Shown piece by piece: positions 37,491 through 46,300 of a stretch of 64,000 nt of DNA. Source of the DNA: Pirellulaceae bacterium (GTDB lineage: Bacteria; Planctomycetota; Planctomycetia; Pirellulales; Pirellulaceae); contig JAHDXO010000049.1 in the NCBI GenBank assembly GCA_023382975.1, forward strand, positions 1 through 64,000, read 5' to 3'. Each line of letters opens with the position of its first letter. Position 1 is the stretch's first letter. A program made the translations under genes and the position numbers. Below the pieces are notes generated by a model, which did not search any database, had not been told where the DNA came from, and worked only from the letters and a program-made list of their open reading frames with translations.

Positions 37491-38276
37491 TCACTTCGCA
37501 CCCTCGACGGCGGTCGCAAAATAGGCGTCGAATTTGTCGCTCGCCGATCGGGTGTCGGCCGCTACCGGGATCTCGTCCGCCTGCGGTTGCTGGCCTTCGA
37601 CCAGCTTGTTCAGCGTGCGGATGCGCTTTTCCAGTTGCAGCGCCAGGTCCTTGGATTGCTGCAGCTTCGAGTGATCGAACTGGAAGTTGCCGCTAGCCTG
37701 AGCCAATTCCAGCAGCTTCAGTTCGGCTTGCAGTGATTGCGCTTTGTCGACCAGCAGATCGTGCTGGTACCGGCAGGCTTGGATCTTGTCGGTCGCAGCC
37801 AGCAGCGTTTTGTGTCGCGAGTCGAGGATGCGTTTCTTCGCATCCAGTTGAATGCGACGATCGTCGTAGCGAGCCAAGCGTCGCTCGAGATCCTCTTCCA
37901 CCTGCCGCCGTGTGAACGCTTGCCCGCCAAACACGAGTTCGTCTTTTTTTGTGCGCAGCGCCTCGCGCAACTGGTCCATTTCGACCTTGGCCCGCTGCTG
38001 TGCCTCGTCCATCTCGGCGATCTCGCGCTCAAGGTACTCGATCTCCACGTCCAACTGAGCCGCCACTTTCTGGTTGGCCTGAATCTCGGGGATCAAGTCG
38101 GCCGTCATCTGTTCCAGTCGCTTCAATTCGAACCCGATCGGCACCGCGTCGCGCACTTGGCGACCGATCTCCGCATGAACGGTGCGGAAATAGCTCCACA
38201 GCGTACCCGCGCCGACTGACGAAACCAGCAACGCCCCGAGCGCCGCCACACACCACCTGGAAACTCGAAAACTCAT
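37491..38276 (-). CDS. Membrane-anchored coiled-coil protein
   Basis: A 261-residue protein from ATG 38276 (GGAGG about 7 bases upstream). One N-terminal helix (CVAALGALLVSSVGAGTLWSYF) anchors a long periplasmic coiled coil at about residues 45-215 (VEIEYLEREIAEMDEAQQRA, EMDQLREALRTKKDEL, SKLQQSKDLALQLEKRIRTL). It resembles planctomycete hypothetical proteins sometimes encoded near sigma-factor or signalling genes. Heptads are visible, so self-association is likely. Function is unknown. It is the first gene of the minus-strand group running to the sigma factor. Confidence 0.7.
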   Translation of the reverse strand: MSFRVSRWCVAALGALLVSSVGAGTLWSYFRTVHAEIGRQVRDAVPIGFELKRLEQMTADLIPEIQANQKVAAQLDVEIEYLEREIAEMDEAQQRAKVEMDQLREALRTKKDELVFGGQAFTRRQVEEDLERRLARYDDRRIQLDAKKRILDSRHKTLLAATDKIQACRYQHDLLVDKAQSLQAELKLLELAQASGNFQFDHSKLQQSKDLALQLEKRIRTLNKLVEGQQPQADEIPVAADTRSASDKFDAYFATAVEGAK

Positions 38277-38584
38277 CGCACACCTCCGGTTTGTCCAAGA
38301 CCACAGCTTTCCGGCCGGTTCGCCCTGTGCGACCCGCGCCACTAAGCCTTGGGCGAACGAGACCGCCGAATCTGGCTCCCCTCGTTTGAGAGGTCGTGAT
38401 GGGGCGAGCGTAGCCGGAGATTGAGCGAAGCGGAACCGGAACTCGTTTGCTTGGGATCGGTTTAATGTTCAAGGCTGCTTCTGGAAGGTGAATGGCTCAG
38501 GGATTCGAATGCTGGATGCCGCCTTGTTTCCTTTGCAGCCCGCGATGTGGACACCCCCCAAAGAATTTACAGGAGACACAAGTG

Positions 38585-39898
38585 ATGAAACGAATGCTGA
38601 CAGTGCTGGCGTTCGGCTGGTCGGGCCTCGCCCTGTGCGGCGCGGTGCTGGCGGCCGAGTCCGATCGGCCGGAACCGCCCGGTCCTGGAATGATGTTCCA
38701 GCGATTGGACCGCGACGGTGACGGCCGCGTGAAACTGGACGAAATCCCGGACGCCGCGCCGGACTTCGTCAAAGAACTGCTGAAACGAGCAGACAAGGAT
38801 CAAGACGGCGTCGTGACGTTGGACGAGTTCCGGGCCGCGGTGCCGCAAATGGGGCCACGAGCCGGCGGACCGCCGATGGGACGCGGATTCGGCCCGCCCC
38901 CAGGATCTCCGCTCGCCGGGCGCGGCCGGCCGGATCCGGCACGCCCGGATGCCGATCGTCGACCGAGCGGCCGGCCGGATGCGGGACGACCCGATGCGGC
39001 TCGCACGCCGAGCACCCGACCGGATGCCGTCCGAAGCGACGCCGATCGCCGACCGAGTGGCCGGCCGGACAGTGTTGGACGTTCCGCATCGCCGCGCGGG
39101 GCCCAGCCTGCCCCCACGCGCTGGCCCGAGCCTTCCGCCGCGGTGCGGAGTGCCGGACCGCCGTCGCCCGGAACCGGGGGCGATCCCAAAGCTTGGTTCG
39201 ATCGGTTGGATCGCGACAAGGACGGAAAGCTGAGTCCCGACGAGTTCGCCGCTGGCATGCGAATGTTCCACGCCGGTTCGATGCAGCCCCGGCAGCGTCC
39301 AAGCGGCGGCGACTGGTCCCGTGGGCCGCGGTCGGGACTTCCCGGTAGCGTTGGGGGCCGTGGTCCCGCCAGGCCGGGCGCGTGGCCCGGTATGGCCTGG
39401 GGCCGCCCCCCGATGATGCAAAGCCCGTGGTCGGGCCCCCACCGCGGTGGCGCTCCGGTGATGCGTGCGCCGCATGCCCGTTCGCCCTGGGCTCGTGGTC
39501 CCGCGATGCATGCTCCGTGGTCCGGTTCGCCTTGGGGACGCGGCGCGATGATGCACGGTCAGCCGCATCGCGGGATGCGGCCGAGCATTTCGCCCGAACA
39601 GCGCGAAGAAATCGCCAAACGCATCCAGCAGGCGCGAGCACACGCCGAGGCGACTTGGAAGAAAGCGATGGCCATGCGCGACCGAGCCCGGCAGGATCTG
39701 GTTCAGAAGCCGGTAAAGGCCGAAGCGGAGGTGAAGAAGGACGAGGCCAAGAAGACCAAGGTTGACGACAAGGCCGACGTCAAGAAGGAGGCCGCTGCCA
39801 AGAAAGCCGCCGCCGACAAGAAAGAGGCCGCTGCCAAGAAGGCAGCAGCCGAGAAGAAGAAGGCAGCGGAGAAGAAACCGGCCCCGAAGAAACCTTGA
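38585..39898 (+). CDS. Secreted EF-hand protein with Lys/Ala-rich C-terminus
   Basis: A 437-residue protein from ATG 38585 (AGGAG 9 bases upstream). A signal peptide (about 1-22: RMLTVLAFGWSGLALCGAVLA) is followed by EF-hand loops DRDGDGRVKLDE and DKDQDGVVTLDE, then a Pro/Arg/Gly-rich spacer with repeats such as RPDADRRPSGRPD, a third loop DRDKDGKLSPDE and more Gly/Pro-rich sequence with RGPAM and MHAPWSGSP units. The end is a long run of Lys/Ala/Glu (about 415-437: KKEAAAKKAAADKKE...) like histone H1. Calcium binding is inferred from the loops. A terminator follows. Confidence 0.82.
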   Translation: MKRMLTVLAFGWSGLALCGAVLAAESDRPEPPGPGMMFQRLDRDGDGRVKLDEIPDAAPDFVKELLKRADKDQDGVVTLDEFRAAVPQMGPRAGGPPMGRGFGPPPGSPLAGRGRPDPARPDADRRPSGRPDAGRPDAARTPSTRPDAVRSDADRRPSGRPDSVGRSASPRGAQPAPTRWPEPSAAVRSAGPPSPGTGGDPKAWFDRLDRDKDGKLSPDEFAAGMRMFHAGSMQPRQRPSGGDWSRGPRSGLPGSVGGRGPARPGAWPGMAWGRPPMMQSPWSGPHRGGAPVMRAPHARSPWARGPAMHAPWSGSPWGRGAMMHGQPHRGMRPSISPEQREEIAKRIQQARAHAEATWKKAMAMRDRARQDLVQKPVKAEAEVKKDEAKKTKVDDKADVKKEAAAKKAAADKKEAAAKKAAAEKKKAAEKKPAPKKP

Positions 39899-39951
39899 TC
39901 TGACGGATCGCAAGCCGGTTGGGAAAATCGGCTCTCGCAAATCGCCAAACC

Positions 39952-39994
39952 AAACCACGGATTCGGGCTGCTCAAGCCCATCCGTGGTTTTTTT
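39952..39994 (+). terminator. Rho-independent terminator after the EF-hand gene
   Basis: Arms AAACCACGGAT (39952-39962) and ATCCGTGGTTT (39980-39990), with an inner GGGCT/AGCCC pair, are followed by a T-run to 39994. The structure has the classic GC stem plus oligo-T and ends transcription of the EF-hand gene. Confidence 0.9.
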
Positions 39995-40062
39995 GTTGGC
40001 GATTCGAGCTGGAGTTCACGATTTAGGATCGGCAAATGAATTACCGTCGGATTTTCAATGTG

Positions 40063-40115
40063 GTCATCACGCTCCGCCGTGATGACGAGTCGTCACGACG
40101 GAGCGTGACGACTAC
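40063..40115. repeat. BIME-like pair of palindromes, TCACGCTCCG class
   Basis: Two 8-bp-stem hairpins, TCATCACG-CTCCGC-CGTGATGA (40064-40085) and TCGTCACG-ACGGAG-CGTGACGA (40090-40111), face each other; the second ends with CTAC (40112-40115), so on the minus strand it reads GTAG plus hairpin. It lies between the EF-hand and CitG-like genes. It has the same GTAG-headed layout as the other REP-like elements but a different core. Confidence 0.75.
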
Positions 40116-40160
40116 AGATTTGGTGACAGTCACTTCCTTGCCGATACTTAGCGTGCCGAT

Positions 40161-41057
40161 TTACGCGAAGGGCGGTCGGATGCGACCGTCGCGGAGGATG
40201 GCGAAGAGGGCGGCGGCCAGCAGGTCGGCGGTGGTGCCCGGATTGCGGCGGTTGCCGTCGCAGCGAAGCCAGAAATCGAGATCGGCCAGCGCCTGCTGGT
40301 AGCTGTCTTCGCCGGGGCCGCCCGCGGCCAGCACGCGCGACGCGAAGTCGGCCGACCGCCGTGCGACATCGTCGCCGCACTTGCGGGCGATCAGGCTGTC
40401 CGGGTACTCGCTCATCAGCCGCATTTGCGTATGGACCACCGCATCGGTCAATCGCCAACCGCCCTGCACCCCTTCGACGAGCGACGGGACGGCGAACTGC
40501 AGCACCTGTTGGAAATCGCTGACGTACTGCCGGGCGACCAAGTCGCGGTCGGCGGCCAAACGCATGGCGGCCAACAGATCGGTCGGCGGAGGCCCTGCTA
40601 CATCCAACCTGTCCGCGCGACCCAAACCGCCGGGTTGGGCCAGTCGGATCGCTTCGTAGACCTGCCGGGCATCGTCGGCATCGAGATTGGCAAGCACCTC
40701 GTCCAACCCGGCAGTGAGCGACCGATCGCGCGGCACACAGGCCAACGGCGCGATCAGCAGCACGCTGCCCAGATTCGTGTTGACAGGCACCCACCGCCGC
40801 GTCGCCTGAATCGAACGCAGCACGGTCGCGCCCACGCCTTGCTCCGCGGCGCTTTCGACGACCGGCCCGATGGCCGTGGCGCTGACGGCGAAGTCAAGGA
40901 ACGTCATATCCTCGAAATCGCAGCCGCGGTGGACATTGCCCGGCTTTGGCGAGGTCGCTTCGATCAGACACGCCAACGTCGCGCACTGACCGATCGACAA
41001 CCTGGAGACAGGTTCCGTCGTTGTCAGCGGAGAATCGGCCGGGGATTTCGCGGTCAT
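40161..41057 (-). CDS. Triphosphoribosyl-dephospho-CoA synthase (CitG/MdcB)-like protein
   Basis: A 298-residue protein of the CitG family: ACLIEATSPKPGNVHRGCDFEDMTFLDFAVSA is the N-terminal family motif, followed by VPVNTNLGSVLLIAPLA, a helical middle region and DGNRRNPGTTADLLAAALFAIL at the end. CitG makes the prosthetic-group precursor of citrate or malonate lyase. No lyase gene is nearby, so here it may serve a different ribosylation-type reaction; that is inference. It follows an OleB-like hydrolase gene by 25 bases on the same strand and could share its transcript. Confidence 0.85.
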   Translation of the reverse strand: MTAKSPADSPLTTTEPVSRLSIGQCATLACLIEATSPKPGNVHRGCDFEDMTFLDFAVSATAIGPVVESAAEQGVGATVLRSIQATRRWVPVNTNLGSVLLIAPLACVPRDRSLTAGLDEVLANLDADDARQVYEAIRLAQPGGLGRADRLDVAGPPPTDLLAAMRLAADRDLVARQYVSDFQQVLQFAVPSLVEGVQGGWRLTDAVVHTQMRLMSEYPDSLIARKCGDDVARRSADFASRVLAAGGPGEDSYQQALADLDFWLRCDGNRRNPGTTADLLAAALFAILRDGRIRPPFA

Positions 41058-41082
41058 GGGATTTCCCGTTCGTGGGATCGAG

Positions 41083-41976
41083 TCAGGTCGACTGCCTTTC
41101 CGGCACAGGGTTCTCCGTCAAGAACGCCTCGACCAGCGGCACGATGCGCTCGTGCGCATCTTCGATCACGTAGTGTCCGGCGTCGTCCAAGCGGTGTACC
41201 CGGGCGTTGCGGAACGACTCCAGCAGACGTTCCAGGCAAGCTGGCGTAAAGCACCAGTCGCGCATTCCCCAGATCATCATCGTCGGTTTCTCGGCCAGCG
41301 ACGGCAGACCGCCCTCGATCGCTTCCAGCGTCTGCCACGTGGGATGGCGCCGCGTCATGGGAATGTCGGCAACGAAACGCTGGATGGCGACGCGGTGCGC
41401 CCAGCAGTCGTACGGGGCGAGCAATCCCGCCCGCACCGGAGGTGTCATCCGTCGCCGGTCGCAGACGGCCATGGTCAGCGCGGCGCGCGCAAACAAGTTC
41501 AGTCCGCGCACGGCCAACGTTCCGAAAACGGGCGTGCGGCAGACGCGGATCCGCAGCGGGATGAACGGCGGCGGAAACGCTCCCGTGTTGAACAGCACCA
41601 GTCGCGACACGCGCTGCGGGACGCGCATCGCCGCTCCCAGTCCGATCGCGCCGCCCCAGTCGTGGACCAACAGCGTGATGTTCCGCAGATCCAGATGCTC
41701 GATCAGGCGGACCAGGTTCTCGATGTGCTGATCCAGCCGGTAGTTGTAGTCTTGCGGTTTGTCGCTCAACCCACAGCCAATATGGTCCGGCACCACGACG
41801 CGAAAGCGGTCGCGGAATGCTGTTACCAGATTACGCCAATAGAACGACCAAGTCGGATTGCCATGCACCATCAGCAACGTCGGGCCGGCGCCTTCGTCCA
41901 GGTAGTGGTAGCGCAGCGCGTCAAGCCGCATCTCGTGCGAGGCAAACGGGTACAGCGATTTCCAATCGTCGGGCAT
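41083..41976 (-). CDS. OleB-like alpha/beta-hydrolase (haloalkane dehalogenase fold)
   Basis: A 297-residue alpha/beta-hydrolase from ATG 41976. The pattern closely follows OleB: LMVHGNPTWSFYWRNLV, VVVPDHIGCGLSDKPQDYNYRL, LLVHDWGGAIGL with nucleophile Asp, VLFNTGAFPPPFIPLR, VRAGLLAPYDCWAHRVAIQRFV and the catalytic His in VHRLDDAGHYVIEDA. OleB decarboxylates beta-lactones made by OleA/C in long-chain olefin synthesis, a pathway known in some planctomycetes. OleA, OleC and OleD genes are not seen here. The alternative is a general haloalkane dehalogenase, but the HIGCGLSDKP and APYDCWAHR segments favour OleB. Confidence 0.65.
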   Translation of the reverse strand: MPDDWKSLYPFASHEMRLDALRYHYLDEGAGPTLLMVHGNPTWSFYWRNLVTAFRDRFRVVVPDHIGCGLSDKPQDYNYRLDQHIENLVRLIEHLDLRNITLLVHDWGGAIGLGAAMRVPQRVSRLVLFNTGAFPPPFIPLRIRVCRTPVFGTLAVRGLNLFARAALTMAVCDRRRMTPPVRAGLLAPYDCWAHRVAIQRFVADIPMTRRHPTWQTLEAIEGGLPSLAEKPTMMIWGMRDWCFTPACLERLLESFRNARVHRLDDAGHYVIEDAHERIVPLVEAFLTENPVPERQST

Positions 41977-42177
41977 AGCACAAGATGGTAAACGTTCCGC
42001 TTGGTGTTTCGCAAGCAGCTTGACCGGTTCGGCAACTTTCGGCGAATCATCCCGGAATAGCCGGATTGCCAGAATTCCGCGTTTTTTCCGAGCCGTGCTC
42101 TGGATCGCTGATAAACAGTCGGTTATACATGGGCCAAGAGGGGACCGACGCGCCGTTGCCGACAGGAGATTCCACCG

Positions 42178-43221
42178 ATGAAGAACCGAGTCCAAATTGC
42201 TCTGATCGCCGTTTCCGTGCTGACTCTGACCGCCGGCGCGGCGTATCTGCGGAGTCCTCAAACCGGTGCGGACATGACGCGAGCCGCTGCGGCCTATCTG
42301 GCGACATTGACGGACGAGCAGAAAGCCGTCTCGCTGATGGACTACGACACCCCGAAGCGAGTCGGCTGGCATTTCATCCCAATGGACGAGCGCAAGGGAC
42401 TGCAGGTCAAGCACATGAACGAGGCACAGCGCCAAGCGGCGTTCGAGCTGCTGGAGGCCGCGCTCAGCGAAGCCGGCTACGGCAAAGCGCGCACGATCAT
42501 GGCGATGGAAGGCATCCTGCACGAACTGCAGCGGACCCGCGGCGGCGGGCCGATCCGCGATCCGCAGCGCTACTACTACACGGTGTTTGGCGAGCCGAGC
42601 GAGACAGGCCGCTGGGGCTTGAGCATCGAAGGGCACCACCTGTCGCTGAACTTCGTCGTCGAGAAGAATCGCGTCATCGCCTCGACGCCGACTTTTTTCG
42701 CTGCCAATCCGAGCGTCGTCAAGGACGAATTCCCCGGGATGCCCGGCAAGGGAACTCGCGTGCTGGCCAAAGAGGAGACCATCGCCTTTGAGCTGCTTCA
42801 GTCGCTGAACGCGGCCCAGCGGGCCAAGGCGATCGTCGCGGACCGGGCTCCTCGGGACATCCGGGCGGCGGGCGAAGCGCAAGCGCCGAAGTACGAGCCG
42901 ACCGGTTTGGCCTACGCGGACATGAACGCGGACCAGCAGCAGTTGATCGTCAACCTGATCAACGTTTACGCCGGGAATCTGCCCGAAGATGTGTGCGCCG
43001 CGCGGTTGGAGGCCATCCGGACCGCGGGCTACGACCGCGTGTTCTTCGCCTGGGCTGGCGCGGACCGGCCCGGCATCGGGCACTACTATCTGATTCAAGG
43101 GCCGACGTTCCAAATCGAATTTGTGAACGTCCAGCCGGATTCCGCCGGCAACCCGGCCAGCCACATCCACAGCGTTTGGCGCGATCCTCAAGGCGACTTC
43201 GCCATCCCCGTCGGCAGGTAA
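42178..43221 (+). CDS. Exported DUF3500 protein
   Basis: A 347-residue DUF3500-family protein. A signal anchor (VQIALIAVSVLTLTAGAAYL) precedes AAYLATLTDEQKAVSLMDYDTPKRVGWHFIPM, the family's conserved start, then AFELLEAALSEAGYGKARTIMAMEGILHEL and the repeated ISxNFVVEKNRVIASTPTFFAANP region. ATG 42178 follows AGGAG. DUF3500 proteins are secreted in planctomycetes and other soil bacteria but have no established activity. The internal similarity of halves (LDEQK... and LNAAQRAKAIV) suggests a duplicated fold. Confidence 0.83.
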   Translation: MKNRVQIALIAVSVLTLTAGAAYLRSPQTGADMTRAAAAYLATLTDEQKAVSLMDYDTPKRVGWHFIPMDERKGLQVKHMNEAQRQAAFELLEAALSEAGYGKARTIMAMEGILHELQRTRGGGPIRDPQRYYYTVFGEPSETGRWGLSIEGHHLSLNFVVEKNRVIASTPTFFAANPSVVKDEFPGMPGKGTRVLAKEETIAFELLQSLNAAQRAKAIVADRAPRDIRAAGEAQAPKYEPTGLAYADMNADQQQLIVNLINVYAGNLPEDVCAARLEAIRTAGYDRVFFAWAGADRPGIGHYYLIQGPTFQIEFVNVQPDSAGNPASHIHSVWRDPQGDFAIPVGR

Positions 43222-43336
43222 GCGGGAGCTGGCATATCCCGTAAAGTCCGCATATCCGGCAGGACGATAGTAGATGTACCGGTCTGCGCGTCGTGTGCGC
43301 GCCGCATCGAATTCCTCCCGCTGAAAAGAGCCTACC

Positions 43337-46300
43337 ATGCCGTTCCCACTGCGGTCCCTGACTGACTGGCTGTCTGGCGTTTCCCGGAATCGCAAAGTGG
43401 ATCAACGGCGCAACCGCCGACGGCTGCTGCTGGAACCGCTCGAGCGGCGCAATTTGCTAGCATCCGATCTGGCCGCCATCGCCGGGATCGTGTTTGTCGA
43501 TCAGACTGACGATGGACTGACCGCGGACGACGTCCGTTTGCCCGGCGTGACGGTCAATTTGTTCCGCGATGGCGGGGATGGTCAATTCGGCGGCGACGAT
43601 GCCTTCGTGGGTAGTTCGGTGACCGATGGATCGGGACGCTACCGGTTCGACGATTTGGGCGAAGGCGTCTACTTCGTCGAGCAGACCGCGGTCCCCGGCC
43701 TGCTCCAGCGTCCGAGCGAGACCGTGCAGGAGGTCGTGATCACGGCGGCGGACGCGGGTGGAACGCTGGGCGGCAGCATCGACTCGTTCGATGTCACAGC
43801 GCAGACCGTGGAAGTTTCGTCGCTCGTGCCGACCAGCAATTCCGATTCGGTGGCGGCCAGCGAAGCGATTGGCGGCGAACGCGACATCTTTGTGGAATTG
43901 ACGGCGGGAGCGGGCGATATCGAGATGAAGGTCAGGCATCTGAACCGTCCCATCCTGTCGTTCTCGGCCGATTCCGGGGCTGTTGGACGCGGGATCGTCA
44001 CCTGGGACGGTCCCGACAACGACGCGGATCAACTGGACGCCGATGGCCTGGGCGGCTACGACTTGACGGAAAACGGCGCGAATCTGGGCATTCGCCTTCT
44101 GCAGGGCGCCGACTTGCCCGGCGGATTGGTGACGGTGCGAGTGTATACCGATGCGGGCAACTTCTCGACGTTCAGTCAATCGATTCCGCAGACGCCGCTG
44201 GGCACGGCCGACGTGGAGACGATCTTCTGGTTTGCCGGTTTCACGGTGGCCGCCGGCAGCGGCGCCGACTTCACCGATGTCGGTGCGATCGAATTGGAGA
44301 TCCAAGGTGTTCCGTCGATGGACGCGCAGATCGACGAGTTGGGAATGATCGGGCCGACGGTGCTGGCCCGGAACTTCGCCAACTTGGAACCCCTGAGTCT
44401 GGGCGACACGGTTTGGTTCGACGCCAACAACAACGGGCAATTGGATTCCGGCGAATTGGGAATTCCCGGCGTGGTGGTCACGCTATACGAAGACACCGAC
44501 GCGAACGGCGAGTTCTCGCCCGGCGTCGACGTTGCCCTGGGCACCGATACGACCGACGCCAGTGGCATCTATGGCTTCGGGAACCTGTTTCCCGGCGACT
44601 ACATCGCGCAGATCGGTCCGGCGAACTTCGCCGCCGGCGGCGCTTTGCAGGGACTGGTCTCGAGCACCGGCAACGATCCCGTCCCCGATCCGAACGACGG
44701 GGTCGACGGCGACGACAATGGCTATCCGGTCGCAGGCCACGGCGTGGTCTCGCTGGCGATCACGCTCAGCGCCGGCGGCGTACCCGACAACAACACCGAC
44801 CGCGATCCCAACGCCGATCTGACGCTCGATTTCGGATTCACCGCGCTGGCCGATCTGCAGGTGGTCAAGACCGACGATCCCGACCCGGTCACCGCCGGCG
44901 ACACACTCACCTACACCTTGGTCGTTACCAACCACGGACCCTCGCCAGCCAGCGGCGTGGTGCTCACCGATCCGCTGCCCGCAGGCGTCACCTTCCAAAG
45001 CGTGACCACTACCCAGGGCACGGCCGGTCATGCGGCGGGGATCATCACGGCGAACCTGGGCGATTTGGGCGTGGACGAATCGGCGACGGTTACGGTAGTG
45101 GTCACGGTCGATTCCTCGCTGACCGACGGCTTACAGAATACCGCCCAGGTGACCTCGGACACCGTCGACCCCGTTCCGCAGAACAATCAAGACAGCGAGC
45201 CGACGGACGTCCAACAGCGAGTGAATCTGAGCATCGTCAAGCGCGACGCGCCCGACCCGGTGACCGCGGGACAGACGCTGACTTACACGCTGCTGGTGAG
45301 CAACGACGGACCCTCCGATGCGACGGGCGTCACGGTGGTCGACACGTTGCCGCAGGGCGTGACGTTCGTCTCCTCGACCACCAGCCAGGGCACCATAGCG
45401 CATGTTGGCGGCACGGTTACTGCCAGCCTGGGAAATCTGGCGGCCGGCGCCTCGGCGACCGTTACCTTGACGGTCGATGTGTCCCCGTCGGCGCGTGGCG
45501 TGCTGCTGAACGAAGCGGAGGTTTCGGCGACCGAAGAGGAAACTGACCCGGACGACAATACGGACACGGCCCAAACCACGGTCGCCGCCGAAGTCGATTT
45601 GGTGCTGACCAAGACCGACGCGCCCGATCCCGTCGTGGCCGGCGAACAATTGGTGTACACGCTGCTGGTCCGGAACGATGGTCCGTCGGATGCGACCGGG
45701 GTCACCGTCACGGACACGTTGCCCGCCGGAGTCCAATTCGTTTCCGCGGACGGCGCCGGTACGGCCAGCAACAGCGGCAACGTCGTCACGATCGAGTTGG
45801 GCGATCTGGCCGTCGGAGAATCGGCCACGACGACGATCACCGTCCAAGTCGATCCGGCGACTCGCCAGTCGATCGTCAACACGGCTTCGGTCGTTGCCAT
45901 CGAGAACGAGCGCAATCTGCAAAACAACACCGATTCGGTGACTACGGCGGTGCTGGCGGAGATCGATCTGGGGATCGTCAAGACCGACTCGCCCGACCCG
46001 GTGGCTGCCGCGGGCACATTGACCTACACGCTATTGGTGACCAACAACGGGCCTTCGCAGGCTACCGGCGTCACCGTGACCGACGTGCTACCCGCGGGTC
46101 TGACCTACGTTTCCGGCACGGCGACCCAGGGGACCGTTACGGCAACCAACGGCACGGTGACGGCCAGCCTGGGCAATCTCGCCCCAGGAGGCTCGGCCAC
46201 GATCACCCTGACCACGACGGTCGCCGGCTCGTTGCAAGGACAGATCGTCAATACGGCCAGTGTGTCAGGGAACGAAACGGACACCGAACCCGACAACGAC

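Noticed and set aside
41976..43395. Long minus-strand reading frame extending upstream of the OleB-like gene
   Set aside because: It lies opposite the well-supported DUF3500 gene and has no independent start or family; it is a codon-bias shadow.
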